Below, piece by piece: positions 54,948 to 63,516 of a stretch of DNA of 64,000 bases. Within the stretch, counting starts at the first letter, position 1. Each line of letters starts with the position of its first letter. The notes under the pieces were generated by a model. The model was not told where the DNA came from. It saw only the letters and a program-made list of their open reading frames with translations, and did not search any database. The position numbers and the translations under genes are program-made. Source of the stretch: Bacteroidota bacterium (GTDB lineage: Bacteria > Bacteroidota > Ignavibacteria > Ignavibacteriales > Ignavibacteriaceae); contig JAJYDC010000009.1 in assembly GCA_021777835.1 (NCBI GenBank), positions 43,794 through 107,793 of the forward strand. Reading direction: 5' to 3'.

Positions 54948-55642
54948 AACCTGATTCAATAATATACTTAGTTGCGACCACTCCCCTATTTAATGCTAAT
55001 GATATACCTGCATTTGAAGCATTCGACAAAGAGAATACGCTACTGCTTTATAGTGCACTGACATTAAACCATTATGAGAATTTGAAATTAATTTCGGATA
55101 CTTACAATTCAGTTTTTTGTTTTGATGAAAAGGATACTGAACACATTCCCGAAATTATCACTTCAGATCATTTAGATACTTTCTTTGCTGATACAAGCAA
55201 GAAAACCAATTATTTAAAGAAATTAGCGGATAAGTATTCAAGCAAGCACTTAAACAACCTTATTATTTTTTCAAATTCAATTGGAATAAGTCAGTCAGAT
55301 ATTTCAAAGGCTTTCAATTTACTTTCGATGGAAGACGAGGCAATAGTAATAGGCAAATCACAGAACAACGGAATAGCCTTTTTAGGTTTCAATTCTTTTA
55401 ATAACAATTTGTTCCAAGAGGTTGATTGGGACAATCTTCATTTTGAAAACCTACTGCCGATGGTCAACAAGCACGAGAATTTTGTCCACGTGATGAATAA
55501 TTATATTTCAATTTCAAAGCTATCGGATTTTAAGCAACTTTATACAGAACTGTCAAAGAAGGAAAGTTTAAGTTACTGCAATCAGGAGATGCACGAAAAA
55601 TTTACTCATCTATTTATAGAATACAAGGAGTTTCTTAAATGA
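54944..55642 (+). CDS. Degenerate DUF2064-like (glycosyltransferase-A-type) protein
   Basis: 232 residues, soluble, not confidently recognised. The C-terminal half has the layout of DUF2064/TIGR04282 proteins: LIIFSNSIGISQSDISKAF where the family has IGSDCPDL plus a helix, AIVIGKSQNNGIAFLGF where it has VIGPxxDGGYYLIG, and LFQEVDWDN where it has IPWS. The key acidic and glycine residues (DCP, DGG) are replaced, and the N-terminal KTRL motif is missing. It is probably an inactive or repurposed fold. Overlaps both neighbours by 4 bases, so it is co-translated with the protease and nadD. Confidence 0.6.
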   Translation: MKPDSIIYLVATTPLFNANDIPAFEAFDKENTLLLYSALTLNHYENLKLISDTYNSVFCFDEKDTEHIPEIITSDHLDTFFADTSKKTNYLKKLADKYSSKHLNNLIIFSNSIGISQSDISKAFNLLSMEDEAIVIGKSQNNGIAFLGFNSFNNNLFQEVDWDNLHFENLLPMVNKHENFVHVMNNYISISKLSDFKQLYTELSKKESLSYCNQEMHEKFTHLFIEYKEFLK

Positions 55643-56220
55643 GTACAGTCGGAATTTTTGGGGGTACCTTCGATCCGATACACACCGGTCACTTAATTAC
55701 GGCACAGGCTGTGCGCGAGCTAAGAAGATTAGATAAAATTATATTTATACCGGCATATATTTCACCTCATAAAACAGATATACCGACGCTTAGCCCAAGG
55801 CATAGGCTTGAGATGGTAAAACTCGCAATCAAGAATATTTCATATTTTAATTTTTCCGATATAGAAATTAAAGCAGCAAATACTTCTTACACCATAGAGA
55901 CATTAAAGGTACTTAAAGAAAAGCATACTAAGATTGAGCTAATCATTGGCTACGACAATATTTTAAATTTCAGCACATGGAAAGACCCGGACGAGATATT
56001 AAAGCTTGCAAAGCTAGTAGTGTTAAACAGGAAATTATCAACTGAGCCGAAGGAAATGGATCGATTTTATAGTTCAGCAATATTTGTAGACACACCTACA
56101 ATTGAAATTAGTTCAAGTGAAATTAGAGAAAGAGTATATAACAATTTGCCAATTAACTTCCTTGTACCGGAGGAGGTTCAGAAATACATTTACCATTTTA
56201 ATCTATATAAGGAGAAATAA
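55639..56220 (+). CDS. nadD: Nicotinate-nucleotide adenylyltransferase
   Basis: 193 residues. N-terminal GIFGGTFDPIHTGHL carries the nucleotidyltransferase T/HxGH signature, and IEISSSEIRERV (about 154-165) is the C-terminal nucleotide-binding motif. It makes deamido-NAD from nicotinate mononucleotide and ATP in the NAD pathway. Its start overlaps the preceding gene, and the epimerase starts immediately after its stop. Confidence 0.96.
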   Translation: MSTVGIFGGTFDPIHTGHLITAQAVRELRRLDKIIFIPAYISPHKTDIPTLSPRHRLEMVKLAIKNISYFNFSDIEIKAANTSYTIETLKVLKEKHTKIELIIGYDNILNFSTWKDPDEILKLAKLVVLNRKLSTEPKEMDRFYSSAIFVDTPTIEISSSEIRERVYNNLPINFLVPEEVQKYIYHFNLYKEK

Positions 56221-57141
56221 ATGAAAATATTAGTAACAGGCGGAGCCGGATTTATAGCTTCTCAAGTAGCAGATGCATTTATTGCCGAAGGTAATGACGT
56301 TTTTATAATTGATAATCTATCAACGGGATTTGAGAAGAACGTAAATCCAAAAGCAACATTTATTAAAGAAGACATTGGTGATAAAAATTTAATTAATCTT
56401 TTTGAGAAAGAGAAGTTTGATGTAATTAATCATCACGCAGCTCAAATGGATGTACGCCGCTCAGTTGCAGACCCTGCATTTGATGCTAACACAAATATTC
56501 TCGGCACGATAAATCTTCTTCAATGTTCGATAAAGACCAGAGTAAAGAAATTTATGTTTGCGTCAACGGGCGGAGCGGTATACGGAGAGCAGAAATACTT
56601 CCCGGCGGATGAAGGACATATTACCTTTCCCCTATCGCCTTACGGGATTTCAAAACTTGCAGTCGAAAAATACTTGCATTTTTATCATTCACAGTATCAT
56701 TTGAATTATACAATACTTCGATACGCAAATATTTATGGTCCGCGTCAGAATCCTTTTGGAGAGGCGGGAGTAGTTGCAATTTTTACATCTAAATTATTAA
56801 AAGGTGAACAACCAATTATTAATGGAAGCGGAGAGCAGACAAGAGATTATGTATTTGTAGGAGATGTTGTAAAAGCAAATACACTGGCGCTCAAAGACTC
56901 AGCAAGTGATATTTATAATATAGGGACTTCCAAAGAAACAAATGTAAACGAGCTATATAATTTGATAAATAAAATTATCGGCAAGGGACAGATAGAAAAA
57001 CACGGACCTGCAGCGGCGGGTGAGCAGATGCGAAGTGTAATAACTTCAGATAAATTATACAAAAAGTTCAATTGGCGACCATCTACTACAATTGATGAAG
57101 GACTGCAAAAAACAGTTGATTATTTTAAGAGCAATCTTTAA
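56221..57141 (+). CDS. NAD-dependent epimerase/dehydratase (UDP-glucose 4-epimerase-like)
   Basis: 306 residues. Rossmann motif TGGAGFIASQV (about 6-16), DNLSTG (about 32-37), HHAAQMDVRRSVADP, FASTGGAVYGE and the catalytic YGISK (about 140-144) are all present. IYGPRQNPFGEAGVV and a GSGEQTRDYVFVGDVV element place it among sugar-nucleotide epimerases. Substrate is uncertain. Adjacent to nadD with no gap. Confidence 0.93.
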   Translation: MKILVTGGAGFIASQVADAFIAEGNDVFIIDNLSTGFEKNVNPKATFIKEDIGDKNLINLFEKEKFDVINHHAAQMDVRRSVADPAFDANTNILGTINLLQCSIKTRVKKFMFASTGGAVYGEQKYFPADEGHITFPLSPYGISKLAVEKYLHFYHSQYHLNYTILRYANIYGPRQNPFGEAGVVAIFTSKLLKGEQPIINGSGEQTRDYVFVGDVVKANTLALKDSASDIYNIGTSKETNVNELYNLINKIIGKGQIEKHGPAAAGEQMRSVITSDKLYKKFNWRPSTTIDEGLQKTVDYFKSNL

Positions 57142-57176
57142 GATTGATAAAATTGAATTAATATAGTGATTATGGA

Positions 57177-58130
57177 ATGGTTGAAAATATATTGATAGAA
57201 AAATTACTGCAGAACGATAGACGAACAGTAGCCCGTGCAATTTCAGCAGTAGAATCAGGCAGTCAAGCTTCGATAGAATTGTTAAAGGAATTATATTCTA
57301 AAGTTGGAGGGGCGTATAGAATTGGGATTACAGGTCCTCCAGGAGCAGGTAAAAGCACAATAACAAACCAGCTAGCTAAATATTACAGATTGAGAGGTAA
57401 GACTGTAGGAATTATAGCAGTTGACCCAACAAGTCCGTATACAGGAGGAGCATTATTAGGCGATCGTGTGAGGATGAACGAAATAGGTCAGGATCCGGGA
57501 GTTTTTATCCGGAGCATGGCAACTCGTGGTAGTTTAGGGGGTTTAAGCAGGAAGGCAAACGATGCAGCGGATATACTTGATGTAGCCGGTTATGATTTTA
57601 TTCTTTTTGAAACTGTCGGAGTTGGGCAGTCAGAACTTGATATAGCTCAGGCAACTGATACAACAATAGTGGTATTAGTGCCAGAATCCGGTGATTCAGT
57701 GCAGGCGATGAAAGCAGGTTTAATGGAAATAGCAGACTTTTTTGTACTTAACAAAAGTGATCGCCCGGGTTCAGAACAAGCAGTTACAGCGCTGAAGACA
57801 ATATTGATGATGAAAGATCATGATCAATTTTCTTGGCTGCCGAGCATAATTAAGTCAGTTGCAATAGAAAATACGGGGATTGAAGAAATAGCCGGAGAAA
57901 TAATTAAGCATAATAATTATTTAATCAAAGCCGGCAAATTCGAGACAAAGCGGGAAAACCATGTTCGTAATCGAATAAAGGAAATAGTAGAAGACCAAAT
58001 AAGAAAGAAGCTATGGAGCGATGACGGAGAAAAATCTTTAAATAATTCATTAGAAAAGGTAGTATTGGGTAATTTATCTCCATATCACATTGCTGAAGAG
58101 ATTATAGAAAATTTCAGAAAGCAGTTGTAA
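57177..58130 (+). CDS. meaB: Methylmalonyl-CoA mutase-associated GTPase MeaB
   Basis: 317 residues. P-loop GPPGAGKSTI (about 50-59), DPTSPYTGGALLGDR (about 79-93), switch FETVGVGQSE and NKSDRPG for guanine binding. MeaB protects and loads the cobalamin-dependent methylmalonyl-CoA mutase. The mutase is not in the window, but the downstream acyl-CoA genes fit a propionate or branched-acyl context. Start ATG 57177; another ATG 5 bases upstream is out of frame. Confidence 0.95.
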   Translation: MVENILIEKLLQNDRRTVARAISAVESGSQASIELLKELYSKVGGAYRIGITGPPGAGKSTITNQLAKYYRLRGKTVGIIAVDPTSPYTGGALLGDRVRMNEIGQDPGVFIRSMATRGSLGGLSRKANDAADILDVAGYDFILFETVGVGQSELDIAQATDTTIVVLVPESGDSVQAMKAGLMEIADFFVLNKSDRPGSEQAVTALKTILMMKDHDQFSWLPSIIKSVAIENTGIEEIAGEIIKHNNYLIKAGKFETKRENHVRNRIKEIVEDQIRKKLWSDDGEKSLNNSLEKVVLGNLSPYHIAEEIIENFRKQL

Positions 58131-58233
58131 TTTAAATAGGTACAATTAAATAACCGAGGTGAGATATCCAAAAGATTTTCTTATCTTAAAATATATTCAG
58201 CAATAATAAGACTGAAGAGGGAAAGGAATTTTT

Positions 58234-59400
58234 ATGGCATCTATTGAAAGCCCGTATTTGAGCGCCCTAAGTGAGAATCAATCGATTATAAGGGAAACAA
58301 TAAGAGAATTCTGCGACGAAAAGATACGCCCATTCATAATGGAATGGGATGAGGCACAAAAATTCCCAATGGAAGTATTTAAAGAACTTGGCAATTTAGG
58401 CTACTTAGGTATTTTAGTTGACGAAAAATACGGAGGAGCCGGACTAGGTTATGCAGAATTTGCAATTATAATAGAAGAACTAGCAAAAGTTGATCCATCT
58501 ATAGCACTTTCAGTAGCCGCTCATAATGGGCTTTGCACCAATCATATATTTAGGTTTGCGAGCGAAGCACAAAAGGAAAGATTTCTTCCAGAATTAACTA
58601 CAGGTAAAAGAATCGGAGCATGGGGATTAACAGAATCTTCATCGGGTAGTGATGCTGGAAGTTTACAGTCATTTGCCGAGAAGGAAAGCAATTATTATTT
58701 ATTAAACGGAAGCAAGAATTTCATCACGCACGGTACTGTAGGTGGAACTGCTGTAGTAATGGCAATAACAGATAAATCAAAAGGAAGAAAAGGAATTTCT
58801 GCTTTTATTCTTGAAAAAGGGATGGAAGGATTTATTGCCGGTAAGAAAGAAAACAAGCTGGGGATGCGAGCAAGCGATACAACTCAACTAATATTTGAGA
58901 ACTGCAAAGTACCGGTAGAGAATATAATCGGAAATGAAGGTGAAGGATTTATTCAAGCCATGAAGATTCTGGAAGGCGGAAGGATTTCCATTGCTTCATT
59001 GAGTGTAGGATTAGCGCAAGGAGCTTTGGATGCAGCGGCAAAATATAGTAAAGAGAGAAAGCAATTTGGAAAGACATTGAGTGAATTTCAAGCAATTCAA
59101 TTTAAATTAGCTGAAATGCAAACGAATATAGACGCAGCTAGAATGTTAACTTACAAAGCCGCATTCCTGAAAGATGAGAATAAGCCTAATCTTAAAGAGG
59201 CCGCTATGGCAAAGCTTTTTTCCAGTGAAATAGCAGAAAAAGCCGCGAATGAGGCTGTACAAATACTAGGCGGATACGGTTATATAAAAGATTTCCCAGT
59301 TGAAAAATTTTACCGTGATGTAAAACTATTAACAATAGGCGAAGGCACATCGGAAATACAAAGAGTGGTAATTGCCAAAGAATTATTAAAAGAAATTTAA
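58234..59400 (+). CDS. Acyl-CoA dehydrogenase
   Basis: 388 residues. WGLTESSSGSDAGS (about 129-142), GGRISIASLSVGLAQGALDAA, and RKQFGKTLSEFQAIQFKLA are typical. The C-terminal IGEGTSEIQR carries glutamate at the position used as catalytic base in short/medium-chain enzymes. Isovaleryl-CoA dehydrogenase has a non-acidic residue there, so this is more likely a butyryl/short-chain type. FAD-dependent; electrons go to ETF. RBS GGGAAAGGAA precedes ATG 58234; 15 bases precede the carboxylase gene. Confidence 0.95.
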   Translation: MASIESPYLSALSENQSIIRETIREFCDEKIRPFIMEWDEAQKFPMEVFKELGNLGYLGILVDEKYGGAGLGYAEFAIIIEELAKVDPSIALSVAAHNGLCTNHIFRFASEAQKERFLPELTTGKRIGAWGLTESSSGSDAGSLQSFAEKESNYYLLNGSKNFITHGTVGGTAVVMAITDKSKGRKGISAFILEKGMEGFIAGKKENKLGMRASDTTQLIFENCKVPVENIIGNEGEGFIQAMKILEGGRISIASLSVGLAQGALDAAAKYSKERKQFGKTLSEFQAIQFKLAEMQTNIDAARMLTYKAAFLKDENKPNLKEAAMAKLFSSEIAEKAANEAVQILGGYGYIKDFPVEKFYRDVKLLTIGEGTSEIQRVVIAKELLKEI

Positions 59401-59415
59401 TCTCCGAAAGAAAAC

Positions 59416-61071
59416 ATGCAAAGAAGTGATAAATCAATTATAGGGAGTGAAGTCTTTCTAAGGAGAGAAGATTTTTATAAAAATCTTATAAGGAAACTTA
59501 ACTCTGAGAAGGACAAAATAAAATTAGGCGGCGGTAAAAAGGCAATTGATAATCAGAAAGCAAAAGGCAAATTAACAGCAAGGGAAAGAATCAATAAATT
59601 AGTTGATGATGAGAAAAGTTTTTTTGAACTCAGCACATTTGCTGCATACGGTATGTATGAAGAATATGGCGGTGCTCCATCATCAGGGACTATATACGGT
59701 ATTGGGAAAATAAATGGGAAACCTTATGTAATAGTAGCAAATGACGCAACAGTAAAAGCCGGGGCATGGTTCCCCATAACAGTTAAAAAGAATTTGAGGG
59801 CTCAAGAAATTGCATTAGAAAACCGCATACCAATGATTTATTTAGTTGACAGCTCCGGTGTATTTCTGCCAATGCAAGATGAAATTTTCCCTGATAAGGA
59901 ACATTTTGGAAGGATATTCAGGAACAATGCTATTCTTTCGGCAGAAGGAATTCCTCAAATTGCAGCGATAATGGGACCTTGCGTTGCGGGAGGAGCTTAC
60001 TTGCCAATTATGAGTGACGAGGCGCTAATAGTAGAAGGCGAAGGTTCTGTTTTCCTGGCGGGCTCACATTTAGTAAAAGCAGCAATTGGAGAAGTAATAG
60101 ATAACGAAAAACTTGGGGGAGCAAAAGTTCAGTCTAATCTATCGGGTGTTACTGATTACGTAATGAAGAATGATGATGAATGTATACTGAAAATAAGGAG
60201 CCTGACCGATAAATTTGGGGATCAAACTAAAGCAGGATTTAATAGGATAGCAAGTAAACCACCATTATTCAGCCCAAAAGAAATATATGGATTGCTTCCT
60301 GAAGACCCGATAAAACCTTATGACATGTATGATATAATTAACAGGATAGTGGACGATTCAGTTATAGATGAGTACAAAGCGGGTTACGGAAAAACCATTA
60401 TAACTTGTTATGCTAGGATTGACGGATGGGCAGTTGGAATAGTAGCTAATCAAAGGAGTATAGTTAAAACGGAAGCCGGGGAAATGCAAGTAGGCGGTGT
60501 AATATATTCAGATAGCGCCGACAAAGCTGCACGATTTATAATGAATTGCAATCAAAAGAAAATTCCTCTATTATTTCTTCAAGACGTTACGGGATTTATG
60601 GTTGGCAGCCGAGCAGAGCATGGCGGTATTATTAAAGATGGCGCCAAGATGGTAAATGCAGTAGCAAACTCGGTAGTACCAAAGATCACTATTATTATAG
60701 GCAATAGCTTTGGCGCGGGCAATTATGCAATGTGCGGAAAAGCTTATGATCCACGATTTATATTCGCATACCCAAATTCGAAGATATCAGTAATGGGAGG
60801 ATCTCAGGCAAGCAGTGTTTTATTAGATATTAAATTAAAGCAAGCTGAAAAGGAAGGGAAAATATTCAGTGAGGCGGAAAAGAAAAAACTTTTAACTGAA
60901 GTTGTAAATTCATACGAGGACGCCAGCGGTTGTTTATACGCCGCCGCGCGACTTTGGGTAGATGAAATAATTGATCCCGCACTTACAAGAGAATATATTT
61001 CAATGGCGCTAGAGGTTACAAATAATAGCCCAGTTACTCAAAAGTTTAACGTGGGAGTAATTCAGACCTAA
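59416..61071 (+). CDS. Acyl-CoA carboxylase carboxyltransferase (beta) subunit, MCC-like
   Basis: 551 residues. KGKLTARERINKLVD, VANDATVKAGAWFPITVKK, FLPMQDEIFPDKEHFGRIF, GPCVAGGAYLPIMSDE and the C-terminal GSFGAGN-like NSFGAGNYAMCGKAYDPRF motifs match the methylcrotonyl-CoA carboxylase beta group more closely than propionyl-CoA carboxylase. It transfers CO2 from biotin to an acyl-CoA. No biotin-carboxylase alpha subunit is in the window. Substrate assignment (methylcrotonyl, propionyl or other) is uncertain. Its stop overlaps the next gene by one base. Confidence 0.9.
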   Translation: MQRSDKSIIGSEVFLRREDFYKNLIRKLNSEKDKIKLGGGKKAIDNQKAKGKLTARERINKLVDDEKSFFELSTFAAYGMYEEYGGAPSSGTIYGIGKINGKPYVIVANDATVKAGAWFPITVKKNLRAQEIALENRIPMIYLVDSSGVFLPMQDEIFPDKEHFGRIFRNNAILSAEGIPQIAAIMGPCVAGGAYLPIMSDEALIVEGEGSVFLAGSHLVKAAIGEVIDNEKLGGAKVQSNLSGVTDYVMKNDDECILKIRSLTDKFGDQTKAGFNRIASKPPLFSPKEIYGLLPEDPIKPYDMYDIINRIVDDSVIDEYKAGYGKTIITCYARIDGWAVGIVANQRSIVKTEAGEMQVGGVIYSDSADKAARFIMNCNQKKIPLLFLQDVTGFMVGSRAEHGGIIKDGAKMVNAVANSVVPKITIIIGNSFGAGNYAMCGKAYDPRFIFAYPNSKISVMGGSQASSVLLDIKLKQAEKEGKIFSEAEKKKLLTEVVNSYEDASGCLYAAARLWVDEIIDPALTREYISMALEVTNNSPVTQKFNVGVIQT

Positions 61072-61751
61072 TGCTAAATAGAGCATTCAGCCAATTGAGA
61101 ATAAAAACTATAGCATTTATTATCATCATCATATCAGTTCTTCCTACAAGTGCCTTTTCACAGCAGAGCAACCTGTCCAAAGCGGTAAATTATCTTTCTG
61201 AATTCATAGGTTCTAATTATTTTAAGAATCTGAGATTAACAAATAACGATTTAGCATTAACAGATACAATTTATCTTAGGGCACTAAAGTATGACGATAA
61301 TAATTACCGAGAAGCGCTGTTTGATTTAACCTTTGCTGTAATACCGTATAATAGAGTTCGTGTTGAAATCCCGTTAATAGATGCAATACTAGTTTATAAA
61401 CTACCTTCGGCATCTGAAGATATATATCTGAAGAAGAATAGTAACCTTCCAAGATCATTATTTTTTGATTCTCCGCAAAATAATTATGGTGATAAAGATA
61501 AGCTAGCGCACTTTTTTGGCAGCGCATTTCTTTCTTATTCATCAAACATTTTTGATTTAGGCAATCTATTTGGTTATTTTATAGAAGTTTTTGAGCAAGA
61601 TTTTGAAGTTCAAAACTCTATTGATCCCAGGGATCTTCAGACAAATAAATTAGGAAATATTTTTGGTGAAATCTTAAAGCACAACAAAAGGATTTTGCCA
61701 TCAGAAGTAATGTTAATCCGTTCACTTATTTATTTTAGATACCAACTATGA
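61071..61751 (+). CDS. Hypothetical secreted protein with DUF2279/YfiM-like C-terminus
   Basis: 226 residues. A signal peptide (about 14-31, SAFSQQ) precedes a domain of unknown type (about 32-140). The C-terminal part carries GDKDKLAHFFGSAFLSY, then a glycine and FIEVFEQDF, and DPRDLQTNKLGNIFGE. Its order of D-K-x-x-H-F, E-x-x-E, R-D-x-x-x-N-x-L-G is the pattern of DUF2279/YfiM-like membrane-associated proteins. Function unknown. It is translationally coupled to both neighbours. Confidence 0.75.
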   Translation: MLNRAFSQLRIKTIAFIIIIISVLPTSAFSQQSNLSKAVNYLSEFIGSNYFKNLRLTNNDLALTDTIYLRALKYDDNNYREALFDLTFAVIPYNRVRVEIPLIDAILVYKLPSASEDIYLKKNSNLPRSLFFDSPQNNYGDKDKLAHFFGSAFLSYSSNIFDLGNLFGYFIEVFEQDFEVQNSIDPRDLQTNKLGNIFGEILKHNKRILPSEVMLIRSLIYFRYQL

Positions 61752-63103
61752 ATTCGATATTAATTATTGATGACGAAAAGGAAATTTGCGAAAGCATAAA
61801 AATGATCCTTGAATATGAAGGCTATCAAGTTGATTATGCAACGACAGCTTCAGAAGGGATAGCTAAAATTGCGACTCAACCTTTATCTACAATCCTTCTA
61901 GACATTCAAATGCCGTTGATGAATGGGTTTGAAGTACTAGCGAAGGTAAAGGAAACAAACCCACATATATCGATTATAATTATTTCTGCACATGGTAGTG
62001 TTGAAAACGCTATAATGGCAACAAAACTTGGTGCTTTCGATTTCATAGAAAAGCCAATAGACAGAGATAAATTGATAATTAGTGTTCGCAACGGAGTTGA
62101 TCAAACCAATTTATTACTTGAGAATAAAGAGATAAGGAAATCATTGCTCGGCAGTGAAATGATTCTCGGCAAGAGTAAGGCAATAACTAGCATTCTAGAA
62201 TTAATTGATAAAGTAGCGCCCATAGATACCAGAGTATTAATTACAGGAGAAAATGGGACTGGTAAAGAATTAGTTGCAAGGGCAATCCACAATAAAAGCT
62301 TAAGAAGAGATAAACCATTTATTGAGGTAAACTGCGCTGCAATACCAAATGAGCTAATCGAGTCTGAATTATTCGGGCATGAAAAGGGTTCATTTACTGG
62401 AGCAATTCAACAGCGTATAGGAAAATTTGAGTTAGCGAATAAAGGCACGATTTTTTTAGATGAAATAGGTGATATGAGTCTGCAGGCTCAGGCAAAGGTT
62501 TTGCGAGCAATTGAAGACAGTAGAATAGAAAGAGTCGGAGGTACGAAGAAGATAGATATTGATGTTAGGATTTTAGCCGCAACAAATAAGATTCTCAAGG
62601 ATGAAATAGGAAAAGGTAATTTTAGAGAAGACTTATTTCACCGGCTAAACATAATCCCGATACTAATCCCTCCGCTCAAAGAAAGAATCGAAGACATTCC
62701 TATTTTAATCGATCATTTCATAGCAGAAATAATTGAAAAGCACAAAAAGCCTAAAGTCATTTTTGAAGAAGATGCAGTTAAATTTCTGCAAAGTCTAACG
62801 TGGACAGGAAACGTACGGGAAATACGGAACGCCGTTGAAAGAATAATTATTATGATAGATAAGAAATCAATCTCAAGAAAGGACATTGAGTTCCTATTCC
62901 CTACCAATAAAACATCAATTGAAGATATAATTGGCGACAGCAATTCTTTCCAAGAGTTTAAGGAGAAAGCTGAAAAAGCTTTTATACTTAAGCAGCTGAA
63001 TGCAAATGATTGGAATATAAGTAAGACGGCTGAGATTTTGGAAATTCAAAGAAGTCATCTTTATAATAAAATTAAAAAGTACGGAATTGAGAAAGAGGGA
63101 TAA
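61748..63103 (+). CDS. Sigma-54-dependent response regulator (NtrC type)
   Basis: 451 residues. Receiver domain (1-120) with acidic pair DDEK, phospho-acceptor Asp in LLDIQMP (about 53), Ser/Thr in ISAHGS and Lys in EKPID. The AAA+ domain (about 140-370) has Walker A GENGTGKE, the sigma-54 contact loop GSFTGA (one residue from GAFTGA) and Walker B IFLDEIGD. A Fis-type HTH ends the protein (about 405-450). It activates sigma-54 promoters when phosphorylated. No cognate kinase is adjacent. Confidence 0.96.
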   Translation: MNSILIIDDEKEICESIKMILEYEGYQVDYATTASEGIAKIATQPLSTILLDIQMPLMNGFEVLAKVKETNPHISIIIISAHGSVENAIMATKLGAFDFIEKPIDRDKLIISVRNGVDQTNLLLENKEIRKSLLGSEMILGKSKAITSILELIDKVAPIDTRVLITGENGTGKELVARAIHNKSLRRDKPFIEVNCAAIPNELIESELFGHEKGSFTGAIQQRIGKFELANKGTIFLDEIGDMSLQAQAKVLRAIEDSRIERVGGTKKIDIDVRILAATNKILKDEIGKGNFREDLFHRLNIIPILIPPLKERIEDIPILIDHFIAEIIEKHKKPKVIFEEDAVKFLQSLTWTGNVREIRNAVERIIIMIDKKSISRKDIEFLFPTNKTSIEDIIGDSNSFQEFKEKAEKAFILKQLNANDWNISKTAEILEIQRSHLYNKIKKYGIEKEG

Positions 63104-63105
63104 TC

Positions 63106-63453
63106 ATGAGTGAGACAATATTTTCTAAAATAATAAGGAAAGAAATTCCTGCAGATATAGTATTTGAGAACGAATTCATATTGGCGTTTAAGGATATTAA
63201 TCCGAAAGCTCCAGTACATGTCTTAATTATTCCCAAAGAAGAGATATCAACAGTAACCGAATTAAACGGCAAAGAGGATGCAGAGATACTGGTGCAATTA
63301 TTTGCAGCGGCTAACGAAATAGCAAATGCAATGAATGTAGATAAAGATGGATTCAGGTTAGTAATAAACTGCGGGAAAAACGGCGGTCAAGAAGTAAATC
63401 ACTTACATATGCATCTTCTTGGGGGAAGACAAATGACCTGGCCTCCTGGGTAA
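63106..63453 (+). CDS. HIT-family nucleotide hydrolase (HinT-like)
   Basis: 115 residues. The histidine triad HLHMHLLGG (about 99-107) and the C-terminal MTWPPG are diagnostic of the HinT branch. N-terminal IFSKIIRKEIPADIVFE is also typical. HinT enzymes hydrolyse nucleoside phosphoramidates. Starts 2 bases after the response regulator stop, so it is co-transcribed. Confidence 0.95.
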   Translation: MSETIFSKIIRKEIPADIVFENEFILAFKDINPKAPVHVLIIPKEEISTVTELNGKEDAEILVQLFAAANEIANAMNVDKDGFRLVINCGKNGGQEVNHLHMHLLGGRQMTWPPG

Positions 63454-63516
63454 ACTTTAATTATTCCATTAACAATTTAATTTATAATGTTATTATTATA
63501 AGGTAAATAATTAAAT

